Positions 49,334-56,897 of a stretch of 64,000 nucleotides of DNA are shown piece by piece. This DNA is from CAWDAQ01 sp963800325. GTDB taxonomy: Bacteria > Actinomycetota > Actinomycetes > Actinomycetales > Dermatophilaceae. The stretch is from contig CAWDAQ010000005.1 of assembly GCA_963800325.1 (NCBI GenBank), positions 248,001 to 312,000 of the forward strand, given 5' to 3'. The stretch's first letter is position 1; every line of letters starts with the position of its first letter. Below the pieces are notes generated by a model. The model was not told the origin of the DNA, made no database searches, and was given only the letters and a program-made list of their open reading frames with translations. The translations under genes and the position numbers were made by a program.

Positions 49334-49768
49334 ATGAGCACCTCAGGCACGTACGCACCGAGCACCGCGGGCTGGGTCCGCGACCAGGTCGAGAAGATCG
49401 AGAGCACCGGCACGACCGAGTCGGTCGACATCATGGGCCGACCGGTCGTCCTCATGACGATGCGCGGCGCGAAGTCCGGCAACATCCGCAAGGTGCCGGT
49501 GATGCGGGTGGAGCACGACGGCGTCTACGCCGCGGTCGCGTCCAAGGGCGGCGCCCCGGAGCACCCCGCCTGGTACCACAACCTGCAGGTCCACCCCGAG
49601 ATCGAGCTCCAGGACGGCGCCGAGGCGTGGACCGCTCGCGCCCGGGAGATCGACGGTGACGAGCGCGCCGAGTGGTGGGAGCGCTGCGTCGAGGCCTTCC
49701 CGCAGTACGCCGAGTACGAGAGGAAGACCGACCGGCTCATCCCGGTCCTCCTCCTCGAGGCCGCCTGA
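49334..49768 (+). CDS. Deazaflavin (F420)-dependent nitroreductase family protein
   Basis: 144 residues. The fold of Ddn-like F420-binding split-barrel proteins is indicated by PVVLMTMRGAKSGNIRKVPVMRVEHDGVYAAVASKGGAPEHPAWYHNLQVHPEIELQDG. This family uses reduced F420 to reduce quinones, nitroaromatics and related substrates; the substrate here cannot be read from the sequence. ATG at 49334, 12 bases after the aldo/keto reductase, so probably cotranscribed with it. Confidence 0.92.
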   Translation: MSTSGTYAPSTAGWVRDQVEKIESTGTTESVDIMGRPVVLMTMRGAKSGNIRKVPVMRVEHDGVYAAVASKGGAPEHPAWYHNLQVHPEIELQDGAEAWTARAREIDGDERAEWWERCVEAFPQYAEYERKTDRLIPVLLLEAA

Positions 49769-49812
49769 GGGACCTCCCTCACCTCCCTCCCCAGTAGCGG
49801 GCCTCAGGCCCG
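49766..49812. terminator. Hairpins between convergent genes
   Basis: TGAGGG-ACCT-CCCTCA (49766-49781) and CGGGCC-TCA-GGCCCG (49798-49812). Each includes the stop codon of one of the two convergent genes. No T-run. Confidence 0.4.
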
Positions 49813-50223
49813 GCGGCTCCCGCGCAGGAGCCACCACAGCCCGAGGGCCGGGAGCACGAGCGGCACGTAGCCGTAGCCCGCACCGAAGTGGGACCAGACG
49901 GTCTTGTCGGGGAAGTCCTGTGGTGCGAGGTAGGACACGAGCCCGACGACGAGGACGCCGGCCATCTCGACCGAGCAGGCGGCGATGGCCACGCGCCTCG
50001 AGGTCCGGTCGCCTCGGGCGAGCGCGACCGTCGCCACGACGTAGATGACCGCGGCGACGGCCGAGAGGACGTACGCGAGCGGCGCGCGGGAGAAGTACTC
50101 GGTGATCTGGAGCACCGATCGGCCCGTCGCGGCGAGCGCCATCACCGCGTAGACGGCGACGAGCACCCGGCCCGGCCCGGTTCCGGTCCGGCGCGGAGCG
50201 TCGTCGGTGGTCGTCTCAGGCAT
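49804..50223 (-). CDS. Four-helix membrane protein, unknown function
   Basis: 139 residues with a polar Thr-rich N-terminus and about four hydrophobic segments (VLVAVYAVMALAATG, YVLSAVAAVIYVVATVALA, MAGVLVVGLVSYL, YVPLVLPALGLWWLL). The pattern fits small actinobacterial integral membrane proteins with no assigned role. ATG at 50223 overlaps the stop of the upstream membrane-protein gene by 8 bases, so the pair is one operon. Confidence 0.8.
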   Translation of the reverse strand: MPETTTDDAPRRTGTGPGRVLVAVYAVMALAATGRSVLQITEYFSRAPLAYVLSAVAAVIYVVATVALARGDRTSRRVAIAACSVEMAGVLVVGLVSYLAPQDFPDKTVWSHFGAGYGYVPLVLPALGLWWLLRGSRRA

Positions 50224-50578
50224 GCATGCTCCAGATCTGGGCCAGTCGGCCGGTCATGACGCCGACGGCGAAGCCGCCGGCGACGATGACACCCATCGAC
50301 CAGCGGGTCTTCTCCTTGATCGCGAGGTAGGTCACGGCGGGCGGGATCACCGGCAGGCTGAGCGCGTACGCGAGGAACGTCGCCCGCTCGGCACCGGTGT
50401 CGACCTGTCCGACCCTGGCCGCTCCGACGACGGCCTGGACGATGAGCCCGAGCTCCAGCACGGCGGCGACGAGCAGGAGCCGGTCGTCGATGAGCCGGTC
50501 GCGCCACGTGTAGTACGCGGCGCCGAGCACCAGCAGGCCGACGGCGACGAGGACGAGGACCGTGAGCCAGCTGAGCAC
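50216..50578 (-). CDS. Small multi-helix membrane protein
   Basis: 120 residues with about four membrane segments: VLSWLTVLVLVAVGLLVLGAAYY, RLLLVAAVLELGLIVQAVVG, a central AYALSLPVIPPAVTYLA, and WSMGVIVAGGFAVGVMTG. Function unknown. GTG at 50578; it overlaps the following membrane-protein gene, so the two may form a complex. Upstream lies the repeat pair B1/B2 and then the DUF2237 gene. Confidence 0.8.
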   Translation of the reverse strand: MLSWLTVLVLVAVGLLVLGAAYYTWRDRLIDDRLLLVAAVLELGLIVQAVVGAARVGQVDTGAERATFLAYALSLPVIPPAVTYLAIKEKTRWSMGVIVAGGFAVGVMTGRLAQIWSMHA

Positions 50579-50634
50579 CGGGGCAGCGTACCGAGCAGCC
50601 CTGTCCCGCCCGGGGCGTGCCCCCGAGTGCCGCG

Positions 50635-50678
50635 TTGCGTCCGCAGGGTCAGCACCCCGGGGACCATCCGTGCGGACG
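50635..50678 (-). repeat. Palindromic repeat, copy B1
   Basis: CGTCCGCA/TGCGGACG arms (8 bases) around the family loop, in the gap between two minus-strand genes. Same orientation relative to transcription as copies A1 and A2. Confidence 0.78.
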
Positions 50679-50695
50679 TCCGCGGACCTGCCGCG

Positions 50696-50739
50696 TTGCG
50701 TCCGCGGGGTCAGCGTCCCGGCGACCATCCGTGCGGACG
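50696..50739 (-). repeat. Palindromic repeat, copy B2
   Basis: Arms TGCGTCCGC/GCGGACGCA (9 bases). It begins 12 bases after the DUF2237 stop at 50752 when read in the transcribed direction and is separated from B1 by 17 bases. Confidence 0.78.
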
Positions 50740-50751
50740 CACGCGGCGTGC

Positions 50752-51144
50752 TCAGTCGAGCGAGCTCGCGTCGTCGGGGACGTCCACCGCGAGCGCCTGG
50801 AGGGCCTCCAGCGGGACGAGGTCGAGGGTGCGCTCGTGGGTGCTCGCGAGGACGACCGGCGCCGCCACGCCCTCCTCGTACGCCTGAAGCCAGCGCAGGG
50901 CGACGACGCACCAGCGGTCCCCCGGGGTCAGCCCCGGGAAGCGGTACGTCGGCACCGGGGTCATGAGGTCGTTGCCGACCTCGCGCTGGAACTCGAGGAA
51001 CTCCGCCGTCATGACGCAGCAGACCGTGTGGGCCCCGATGTCGTCGGGTGTCGTCATGCACGACCCGTCGCGGAAGAACCCCGTCACCGGGTCGAGCCCG
51101 CACTCCTGGAGCGGGCCACCGAGGACGTTCCTGGCGTCGGTCAT
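50752..51144 (-). CDS. DUF2237 family protein
   Basis: 130 residues. The family pattern is plain: MTDARNVLGGPLQECGLDPVTGFFRDGSC, followed by TVCCVMTAEFLEFQREVGNDL and FPGLTPGDRWCVVALRWLQA, with the conserved cysteines and RWC. DUF2237 is a widespread small protein of unknown function. ATG at 51144. Upstream neighbour (60 bases away) is a HIT protein on the same strand. Confidence 0.92.
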   Translation of the reverse strand: MTDARNVLGGPLQECGLDPVTGFFRDGSCMTTPDDIGAHTVCCVMTAEFLEFQREVGNDLMTPVPTYRFPGLTPGDRWCVVALRWLQAYEEGVAAPVVLASTHERTLDLVPLEALQALAVDVPDDASSLD

Positions 51145-51204
51145 GCCGTCAGCGTAGTGACCGGCGGGCTCCGTCGCGGTCCACCGGGCCGGACCCGGGG
51201 CGCG

Positions 51205-51615
51205 TCATCCCGCGAGGGCCCGGCGCAGCCGCTCGGCGTACTCCTCCATCTCGCCGTCGGCGTAGCGGTGCCGCGGCCAGAAGAACCCGCGCAGTCCGTC
51301 GCCCTTGCTCCGCGGGACCACGTGCACGTGCAGGTGTGGGACCGACTGGCTGACGACGTTGTTCATCGCGACGAAGGACCCCTGCGCGCCGAGCTCGGTA
51401 CGCACCGCGGCCGCGACCCGCTGGGCGGCGGTCATCAGCGGCTCGAGGAGCGGGGCGGGCACGTCGGTGAAGGTGTCGACGTGGGTGCGGGGCACGACGA
51501 GCGTGTGCCCCTTGATCAGCGGCCGGGTGTCGAGGAACCCGACCGCCTCCGGCGTCTCGAGCACGACGTGGCCCGGGGTGTCCCCGGCGACGATCGAACA
51601 GAACAGGCAGCTCAC
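51205..51615 (-). CDS. HIT family nucleotide hydrolase/transferase
   Basis: 136 residues. Starts SCLFCSIVAGDTPGHVVLETPEAVGFLDTRPLIKGHTLVVPRTHVD and has the histidine triad VPHLHVHVVPR (about residues 95-105). HIT proteins cleave phosphoramidate or similar bonds in nucleotide substrates such as AMP-NH2 or dinucleoside polyphosphates. GTG at 51615; the short Cys-x-x-Cys-like start (SCLFC) is conserved in HINT relatives. 53 bases upstream is lhgO, same strand. Confidence 0.92.
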   Translation of the reverse strand: MSCLFCSIVAGDTPGHVVLETPEAVGFLDTRPLIKGHTLVVPRTHVDTFTDVPAPLLEPLMTAAQRVAAAVRTELGAQGSFVAMNNVVSQSVPHLHVHVVPRSKGDGLRGFFWPRHRYADGEMEEYAERLRRALAG

Positions 51616-51668
51616 GACGTCACCGTACGGCGTCGCGCCGACAGCGCCTGCGGGCCTGCCGGGGCCCG

Positions 51669-52871
51669 TCATCCCGCGTGGGCGTGCATCCGCTCGAGGA
51701 CCATCTCGGCGATCGCGAGGCTCGCCGTGGCCGCTGGTGAGGGAGCGTTGCGGACGCAGAAGATGCTCCCGACCCGGCTGAAGCGGAAGTCCTCGACGAG
51801 GCAGCCGCCCTCGTCCATGGCCTGCGCCCGGACCCCCGGCTCGGCTCCCTCGACATCGGCCATCGACAGGTCGGGCACGTACCGGCGCGCGGCGGCGACG
51901 AACGACCGACGGTTGAGGGAGCCCCACAGCTCACGCGCCCCGGCGCGCACGTTGTCCCGTGCGAAGGAGCGGAACCCCCGGAACCGGAGCAGCTCGGCGA
52001 GCTCGGCCCGCTCGACGTCGGTCACCCGGTAGCCCTCGCGGGCCAGGGCGAGGACGGCGTTCGGCCCGATGAGGACCGAGCCGTCGACCCGGGTGGTCAG
52101 GTGCACCCCGAGGAAGGGGTAGCGCGGGTCGGGCACCGGGTAGACCAGCCCCCGGACGAGGTCGCGGGCGCTCTCGCGCAACGCGAGGTAGTCGCCCCGG
52201 AAGGGGACGATCCGGGGGTAGAGGGAGTCACCGGCGAGGCGGGCGAGCCGGTCGGTGAACAGGCCAGCCGCGACGACGACGCGCTCGGCCTCGAGGACCT
52301 CCCCGCTCGCGGTCGTGAGCCGGTTCGGGCTGCCCGGGGCGATGTCGATGACCTCGGCCCCGGTCCGCACGGTCGCACCGGCCGCGACCGCGTCGTCGGC
52401 GTACGCGCCAGCGACGAGGCGGAAGTCGACCGTGGCCGATGTCGGTGAGTGCAGCCCGGCGACGCCGGAGACGTGCGGCTCGATCTCGCGGATGCCCTCG
52501 GCGGTGAGCCAGCGCACACCGGGCACCCCGTTGGCCCTCGCCCGCTCGTGGATGTCCCGCATCCGGGAGACCTCGGCGTCATCGAGGGCGACGAGGACCT
52601 TGCCGCACTCCACGAAGGGGACGTCGTGGTCGGCGCAGTAGCCGCGGAGCATCTCGACCCCACGACGGGACAGCCGCGCCTTGTCCGAGCCCGGTGTGTA
52701 GTACAGCCCCGCGTGCACCACCCCGGAGTTGCGGCCGGTCTGGTGCCGGCCGAGCTCGGACTCCTTCTCGAGGAGCGTCACCTCGTCCGCGCGCCCGTCG
52801 AGCGCGAGCGCCCGTGCGATGGCGAGGCCGACGATCCCTCCCCCGATGACGGCGTACCGCTGTCGTGTCAC
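51669..52871 (-). CDS. lhgO: L-2-hydroxyglutarate oxidase
   Basis: 400 residues, FAD-dependent DAO family. The N-terminal dinucleotide-binding motif RYAVIGGGIVGLAIARALA is followed by LLEKESELGRHQTGRNSGVVHAGLYY and PGSDKARLSRRG, diagnostic of LhgO, and by VDFRLVAGAYADDA, PFRGDYLALR and GVHLTTRVDGSVLIGPNAVLAL. It oxidises L-2-hydroxyglutarate to 2-oxoglutarate, usually at the membrane. GTG at 52871. It could contribute to lysine or glutarate breakdown, but no other gene of that route is adjacent. Confidence 0.93.
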   Translation of the reverse strand: MTRQRYAVIGGGIVGLAIARALALDGRADEVTLLEKESELGRHQTGRNSGVVHAGLYYTPGSDKARLSRRGVEMLRGYCADHDVPFVECGKVLVALDDAEVSRMRDIHERARANGVPGVRWLTAEGIREIEPHVSGVAGLHSPTSATVDFRLVAGAYADDAVAAGATVRTGAEVIDIAPGSPNRLTTASGEVLEAERVVVAAGLFTDRLARLAGDSLYPRIVPFRGDYLALRESARDLVRGLVYPVPDPRYPFLGVHLTTRVDGSVLIGPNAVLALAREGYRVTDVERAELAELLRFRGFRSFARDNVRAGARELWGSLNRRSFVAAARRYVPDLSMADVEGAEPGVRAQAMDEGGCLVEDFRFSRVGSIFCVRNAPSPAATASLAIAEMVLERMHAHAG

Positions 52872-52905
52872 AGGAGCAGGGTAGGTGGCACCGTCCGCCT
52901 CCGTG

Positions 52906-53238
52906 TCAGGACCGGTCGGGAACCTCCATCTCGCCCAGGCGGGACCACTCGGTTCCCCGGACCGTCGTGTTGACGATCCGCGGGGTCTCGGCGAGGTAGC
53001 GCGGCAGGTCCCGCGTCGCCGCGGCGAAGTGCTCGGACTGGACGTGGGCGGCGCCCGCCTCCTCGTCGCGGAAGGCCTCGACGAGGACGTACTCGGTGGG
53101 GTCGGCGAGGCTGCGGGACCACTCGAACCACAGGCAGCCGGGCTCCTCGTTGACCGCCCGGGTGAAGTCCGCCGACAGCTCGGGCCAGTCGTCGGCGTAC
53201 TCGGGCAGGACCGGGAACTTCGCGGTGATGAAGATCAT
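52906..53238 (-). CDS. Antibiotic biosynthesis monooxygenase (ABM) domain protein
   Basis: 110 residues, a single dimeric ferredoxin-like ABM domain: MIFITAKFPVLPEYADDW, NEEPGCLWFEWSRSLADPTEYVLVEAFRDEEAGAAHVQSEHF. Such small proteins act as quinol monooxygenases or as detoxifying partners (YgiN type). ATG at 53238, only nine bases after the CaiB/BaiF stop, so it is likely cotranscribed with it. Confidence 0.9.
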   Translation of the reverse strand: MIFITAKFPVLPEYADDWPELSADFTRAVNEEPGCLWFEWSRSLADPTEYVLVEAFRDEEAGAAHVQSEHFAAATRDLPRYLAETPRIVNTTVRGTEWSRLGEMEVPDRS

Positions 53239-53247
53239 GGCGCCAGA

Positions 53248-54435
53248 CTATGCGGGCCCGGTGACGACCCCGTCGGCGCGCAGGCGGGCGACCTCGTCCG
53301 GGCCCATCCCGGCCTCGGCGAGGACTCCGAGGGTGTCGGCGCCCGGGTCCGGGGACGCCCTGGACCCGCTCGCGAGCGGGGTCCGGTCGAGCCGGGGGGC
53401 GGGCGCCGGGTGGCGCACCCCGCGGACCGGGCGGTAGACGCCGCGGGCGACGACGTGGGGGTCGGCCGCGGCCTCCTCGGGGCTGAGAACCGGCGCGACG
53501 CAGGCGTCCCGGCCGGCGAAGACCTCGACCCACTCGGCGCGGGTGCGGCCCGCCACCACGGACGCGACGACCTCGCCCATCTCGGCCCAGCGGCTCGTGT
53601 CCTGCTGGTCGGCCAGGCGGGGGTCCCCGGCGAGCCCGAGGCCGTCGAGGAGGGCCGCCCAGAAGCGCGGCTCGATCGCGCCCACGGCGATCCACTCCTC
53701 GTCCGCGGTCCGGTACACCCGGTAGAACGGGGCGCCGCCGTCGAACAGGTTGTGCCCCCGGGGCAGGCCCCACGCACCGTGGCCGAGCATCGACTGCTGC
53801 ATCGCGGTGAGCAGGGCCACGCCGTCGAGGATGCTCGCGTCGACGACCTGGCCCCGGCCGTCCCGCTCGGCGGCCCGCAGGGCCCCGAGCACGCCGACGG
53901 CGAGGAGCATCCCGCCGCCGCCGAAGTCGCCGAGCAGGTTCAGGGGCGGCACCGGGGCGCCGTCGGCGCCGGTGATCGGGTGGAGGGCGCCGGAGACCGC
54001 GAGGTAGGTGATGTCGTGGCCGGCGAGGCCCGCGTACGGGCCGTCCTGGCCCCACCCGGTCATCCGCCCGTAGACCAGGGACGGCCGGCGGGCGAGCACG
54101 GTGTCGGGTCCGAGACCGAGGCGCTCGGTCACCCCGGGGCGGAACCCCTCGAGGAGGACCTCGGACCGCTCGGCGAGCCGGAGGACGACCTCGACCCCAC
54201 GGGGGTCCTTGAGGTCGACCGCGACCGAGCGCCGTCCGCGGTCGAGCACGTCGTGCGCGACCCGACGGCCCCCGGTCCCGACCTCGCCCGGCCGGTCGAC
54301 GCGAACGACGTCCGCCCCGAGGTCGGCGAGCACCATCCCGGCGAACGGTGCCGGGCCGATGGCCCCGAGCTCGAGGACGCGGACGCCGTCCAGCGGCGGC
54401 CGGTCGGCGTCGCGAACAGTCGTCGGCGTGGTCAC
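53248..54435 (-). CDS. CaiB/BaiF CoA-transferase (alpha-methylacyl-CoA racemase type)
   Basis: 395 residues, type III CoA-transferase fold. Features are GVRVLELGAIGPAPFAGMVLADLGADVVRVDRPG, VDLKDPRGVEVVLRLAERSEVLLEGFRPGVTERLGLGP, GHDITYLAVSG (His about 140) and PLNLLGDFGGGGMLLAVGVL (Asp about 169). The His/Asp pair in this arrangement is that of alpha-methylacyl-CoA racemases rather than true CoA-transferases, so a racemase role in branched-chain acyl-CoA breakdown is favoured. GTG at 54435. Confidence 0.9.
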   Translation of the reverse strand: MTTPTTVRDADRPPLDGVRVLELGAIGPAPFAGMVLADLGADVVRVDRPGEVGTGGRRVAHDVLDRGRRSVAVDLKDPRGVEVVLRLAERSEVLLEGFRPGVTERLGLGPDTVLARRPSLVYGRMTGWGQDGPYAGLAGHDITYLAVSGALHPITGADGAPVPPLNLLGDFGGGGMLLAVGVLGALRAAERDGRGQVVDASILDGVALLTAMQQSMLGHGAWGLPRGHNLFDGGAPFYRVYRTADEEWIAVGAIEPRFWAALLDGLGLAGDPRLADQQDTSRWAEMGEVVASVVAGRTRAEWVEVFAGRDACVAPVLSPEEAAADPHVVARGVYRPVRGVRHPAPAPRLDRTPLASGSRASPDPGADTLGVLAEAGMGPDEVARLRADGVVTGPA

Positions 54436-54445
54436 CTGCGTGCGG

Positions 54446-55681
54446 TCAGCGGCGGCCGAGCAGGTCCCGGTCGCTGAGGACCTCGCCGAGAGCGCTGACG
54501 ATGAGGTCGATGTCGGACTCGCTCGCGACCAGCGGCGGGGCGAACCGGACGGTCGAGGCGTGGGTGTCCTTGGCGAGCAGGCCCTGCTGCATCAGGCCCT
54601 CACAGACCTCGCGGCCCGACATCAGGTCGGGGTCGACGTCGACGCCGGCCCACAGGCCCCGGGTCCGCACCGCGACGACGCCCTTGCCGACGAGCCCCTG
54701 CAGTCCCGCGGCGAGACGGTCCCCGAGGTCGCTCGCCCGGTCCTGGAAGTCGCCGGTCGCGAGCATCGCGACGACCTCCCGGCCGATGGCCGCGGCCAGC
54801 GGGTTGCCGCCGAAGGTCGACCCGTGCGAGCCGGGCGTGATGACCCCGAGCACGTCGTTGTCGGCGGCGATGGCCGACACCGGGTAGAGCCCACCGCCGA
54901 GCGCCTTGCCGAGGACGTAGACGTCGGGGTCGACGCCCTCGTGGTCGCACGCGAAGGTCCGGCCGGTGCGGGCCAGGCCGGACTGGATCTCGTCGGCGAC
55001 CATGAGGACGTTCTCGCGCGTGCAGAGGTCGCGCACGTCGCGGAGGAACCCCTCGGGCGGGATGACGACCCCGCCCTCCCCCTGGATCGGCTCGAGCAGG
55101 ACCGCGACGGTCGTCTCGTCGACGGCGTCCCGGATCGCGTCGACGTCGCCGTAGGGGACGACGGTGAAGCCGGGCGTGTAGGGCGCGTAGTGGGTCCGCG
55201 CCTCCTCGTCGGTGGAGAAGCTGACGATCGTCGTGGTCCGGCCGTGGAAGTTGCCGTCCATGACGATGATGTTCGCCCGGTCCTCGGGAACGCCCCGGAC
55301 CTCGTACCCCCAGCGGCGGCTCACCTTGATCGCCGTCTCGACGGCCTCGGCGCCGCTGTTCATCGGCAGCACCTTGTCCTTGCCGGTGAGGTCGCCGAGG
55401 TCGCGGGCGAAGGGGCCGAGCTCGTCGTTGTAGAACGCCCGGGAGGTCAGGGTGAGGCGTCCGAGCTGCTCCTTCGCGCGGGCGACGAGCCGGGGGTGGC
55501 AGTGCCCGAAGTTCAGGGCGGAGTACCCGGCCAGGCAGTCGAGGTAGCGGCGGCCCTCGACATCGGTGACCCAGGCCCCGTCACCGGAGGCGAGGACGAC
55601 CGGCAGCGGGTGGTAGTTGTGCGCTGCTCGGGCCTCGGTGAGCGAGATGTGCTCGGAGGTTCCCAGCTCGGTGGTCAGCAT
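54446..55681 (-). CDS. rocD: Ornithine aminotransferase
   Basis: 411 residues, class III PLP aminotransferase. Landmarks are ARAAHNYHPLPVVLASGDGAWVTDVEG, LDCLAGYSALNFGHCHPRL, PMNSGAEAVETAIKVSRRWGY, DGNFHGRTTTIVSFS, EPIQGEGGVVIPP, DEIQSGLARTGR and the PLP lysine in VLGKALGGGLYPVSA (about residue 260). It converts ornithine and 2-oxoglutarate to glutamate semialdehyde and glutamate in arginine breakdown or proline supply. ATG at 55681 has GGAG upstream. Confidence 0.95.
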   Translation of the reverse strand: MLTTELGTSEHISLTEARAAHNYHPLPVVLASGDGAWVTDVEGRRYLDCLAGYSALNFGHCHPRLVARAKEQLGRLTLTSRAFYNDELGPFARDLGDLTGKDKVLPMNSGAEAVETAIKVSRRWGYEVRGVPEDRANIIVMDGNFHGRTTTIVSFSTDEEARTHYAPYTPGFTVVPYGDVDAIRDAVDETTVAVLLEPIQGEGGVVIPPEGFLRDVRDLCTRENVLMVADEIQSGLARTGRTFACDHEGVDPDVYVLGKALGGGLYPVSAIAADNDVLGVITPGSHGSTFGGNPLAAAIGREVVAMLATGDFQDRASDLGDRLAAGLQGLVGKGVVAVRTRGLWAGVDVDPDLMSGREVCEGLMQQGLLAKDTHASTVRFAPPLVASESDIDLIVSALGEVLSDRDLLGRR

Positions 55682-55750
55682 CTGGCGGCTCCATGTGAGG
55701 TATCTGTCGGTCCATCGTGTCGCACGGTCGGCGGGTGGTTGACTGCGGCC

Positions 55751-56689
55751 GTGCCCTCTGCAGACGTCAACGGAATCACAGTTGAGTACGACGAGCACGG
55801 TGGCGGCGAACCCGTCCTGCTCATCATGGGTCTCGCGACGCAGATGATCGCATGGCCGGAGGACTTCGTCGACGCGCTCGTCGCCGAGGGGTACCGGGTG
55901 ATCCGGATGGACAACCGGGACATCGGTCTCTCGAGCAAGACCGTCGGACCGGAGCCGACGCGTACCGACCTGCTCAAGGCCCTGCTCGGTCGCCGCCTCG
56001 CCCGGTCCGACTACCTCGTCGCCGACATGGCCCGCGACGTCGTCGGGCTCCTGGACCACCTCGGCATCGACCGGGTCCACCTCGTCGGGGCGTCGATGGG
56101 CGGGATGATCGCCCAGCAGGTCGCCATCGACTCCCCCGAGCGGGTGGCGAGCCTGACGTCGATGATGTCCAACCCCGGGGACACGTGGTCGGGGGGCATC
56201 CGCCCGTCGTTCCTGCCGACGCTGCGGGCCTCGGCACTGGCGCCCCGCCCCGGCAGCGGGACCGAGGCGGTCGAGGCGGGCCTGCACGCCTACCGGGTCA
56301 TCGCCGGGCCGCACTTCGACGAGGCCGAGACGCGGCGCCTGGTCGAGGCGCAGCTCGCGCGGAGCAGCGACCCGGTCGGCCGGGTGCGCCAGCTCATCGC
56401 GATCCGCGCCAGCCCGGACCGGACGGCCGGGCTGGCGCGGGTGACGGCACCCACGCTCGTCGTCCACGGCCTGCGCGACCAGCTCATCATGCCGAGCGGC
56501 GGCACGGCGACGACCCGGGCGGTACCGGGGTCGAGGCTGCTCATGTTCCCCGACATGGCCCACGACCTGCCCCGATCCCGCCGGGCGGAGATCGCCGAGG
56601 AGATCGCTCGCAACGCCCGCCGCGCTCGCGACGCCAGCCATGCCGGTCCCGCACGCCGGGCCGGCCCGGGCGACCGCACGGGGGCGTGA
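55751..56689 (+). CDS. Alpha/beta hydrolase
   Basis: 312 residues. ITVEYDEHGGGEPVLLIMGLATQMIAW, a nucleophile elbow GASMGGMIAQQVA with Ser near residue 115, HGLRDQLIMPSGG (Asp) and a late MAHDLPRSR (His) form a plausible triad. The family is broad (esterase, lipase, TAP-like peptidase) and the substrate is unknown. GTG at 55751, divergent from rocD (69 bases apart). The C-terminal ~25 residues are Ala/Arg-rich and probably disordered. Confidence 0.9.
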   Translation: MPSADVNGITVEYDEHGGGEPVLLIMGLATQMIAWPEDFVDALVAEGYRVIRMDNRDIGLSSKTVGPEPTRTDLLKALLGRRLARSDYLVADMARDVVGLLDHLGIDRVHLVGASMGGMIAQQVAIDSPERVASLTSMMSNPGDTWSGGIRPSFLPTLRASALAPRPGSGTEAVEAGLHAYRVIAGPHFDEAETRRLVEAQLARSSDPVGRVRQLIAIRASPDRTAGLARVTAPTLVVHGLRDQLIMPSGGTATTRAVPGSRLLMFPDMAHDLPRSRRAEIAEEIARNARRARDASHAGPARRAGPGDRTGA

Positions 56690-56695
56690 GCGACT

Positions 56696-56842
56696 ACGCG
56701 AGGACGTCCGCACGGTCGGTCGCCCGGGTGCTGAGCCTGCGGACACACGCAAGCCCCACGCGAGGACGTCCGCACGGTCGGTCGCCCGGGTGCTGAGCCT
56801 GCGGACACGCGCAAGCCCCACGCGAGGACGTCCGCACGGTGG
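56696..56842 (+). repeat. 62-base tandem repeat array carrying the dispersed palindrome (copies C1, C2 and a partial C3)
   Basis: Two full units (56696-56757, 56758-56819) almost identical, plus 23 bases of a third. Each full unit contains the arms GTCCGCA and TGCGGAC and the loop of the family seen at 43 kb and 50.6 kb, inverted on the chromosome but in the same direction relative to transcription. It starts six bases after the hydrolase stop. Confidence 0.85.
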
Positions 56843-56897
56843 CCCGGGAACGGGTTCTCGCAGGTCAGCAGTGGTGGGCGCGGGTTAGGCTCGGGTC

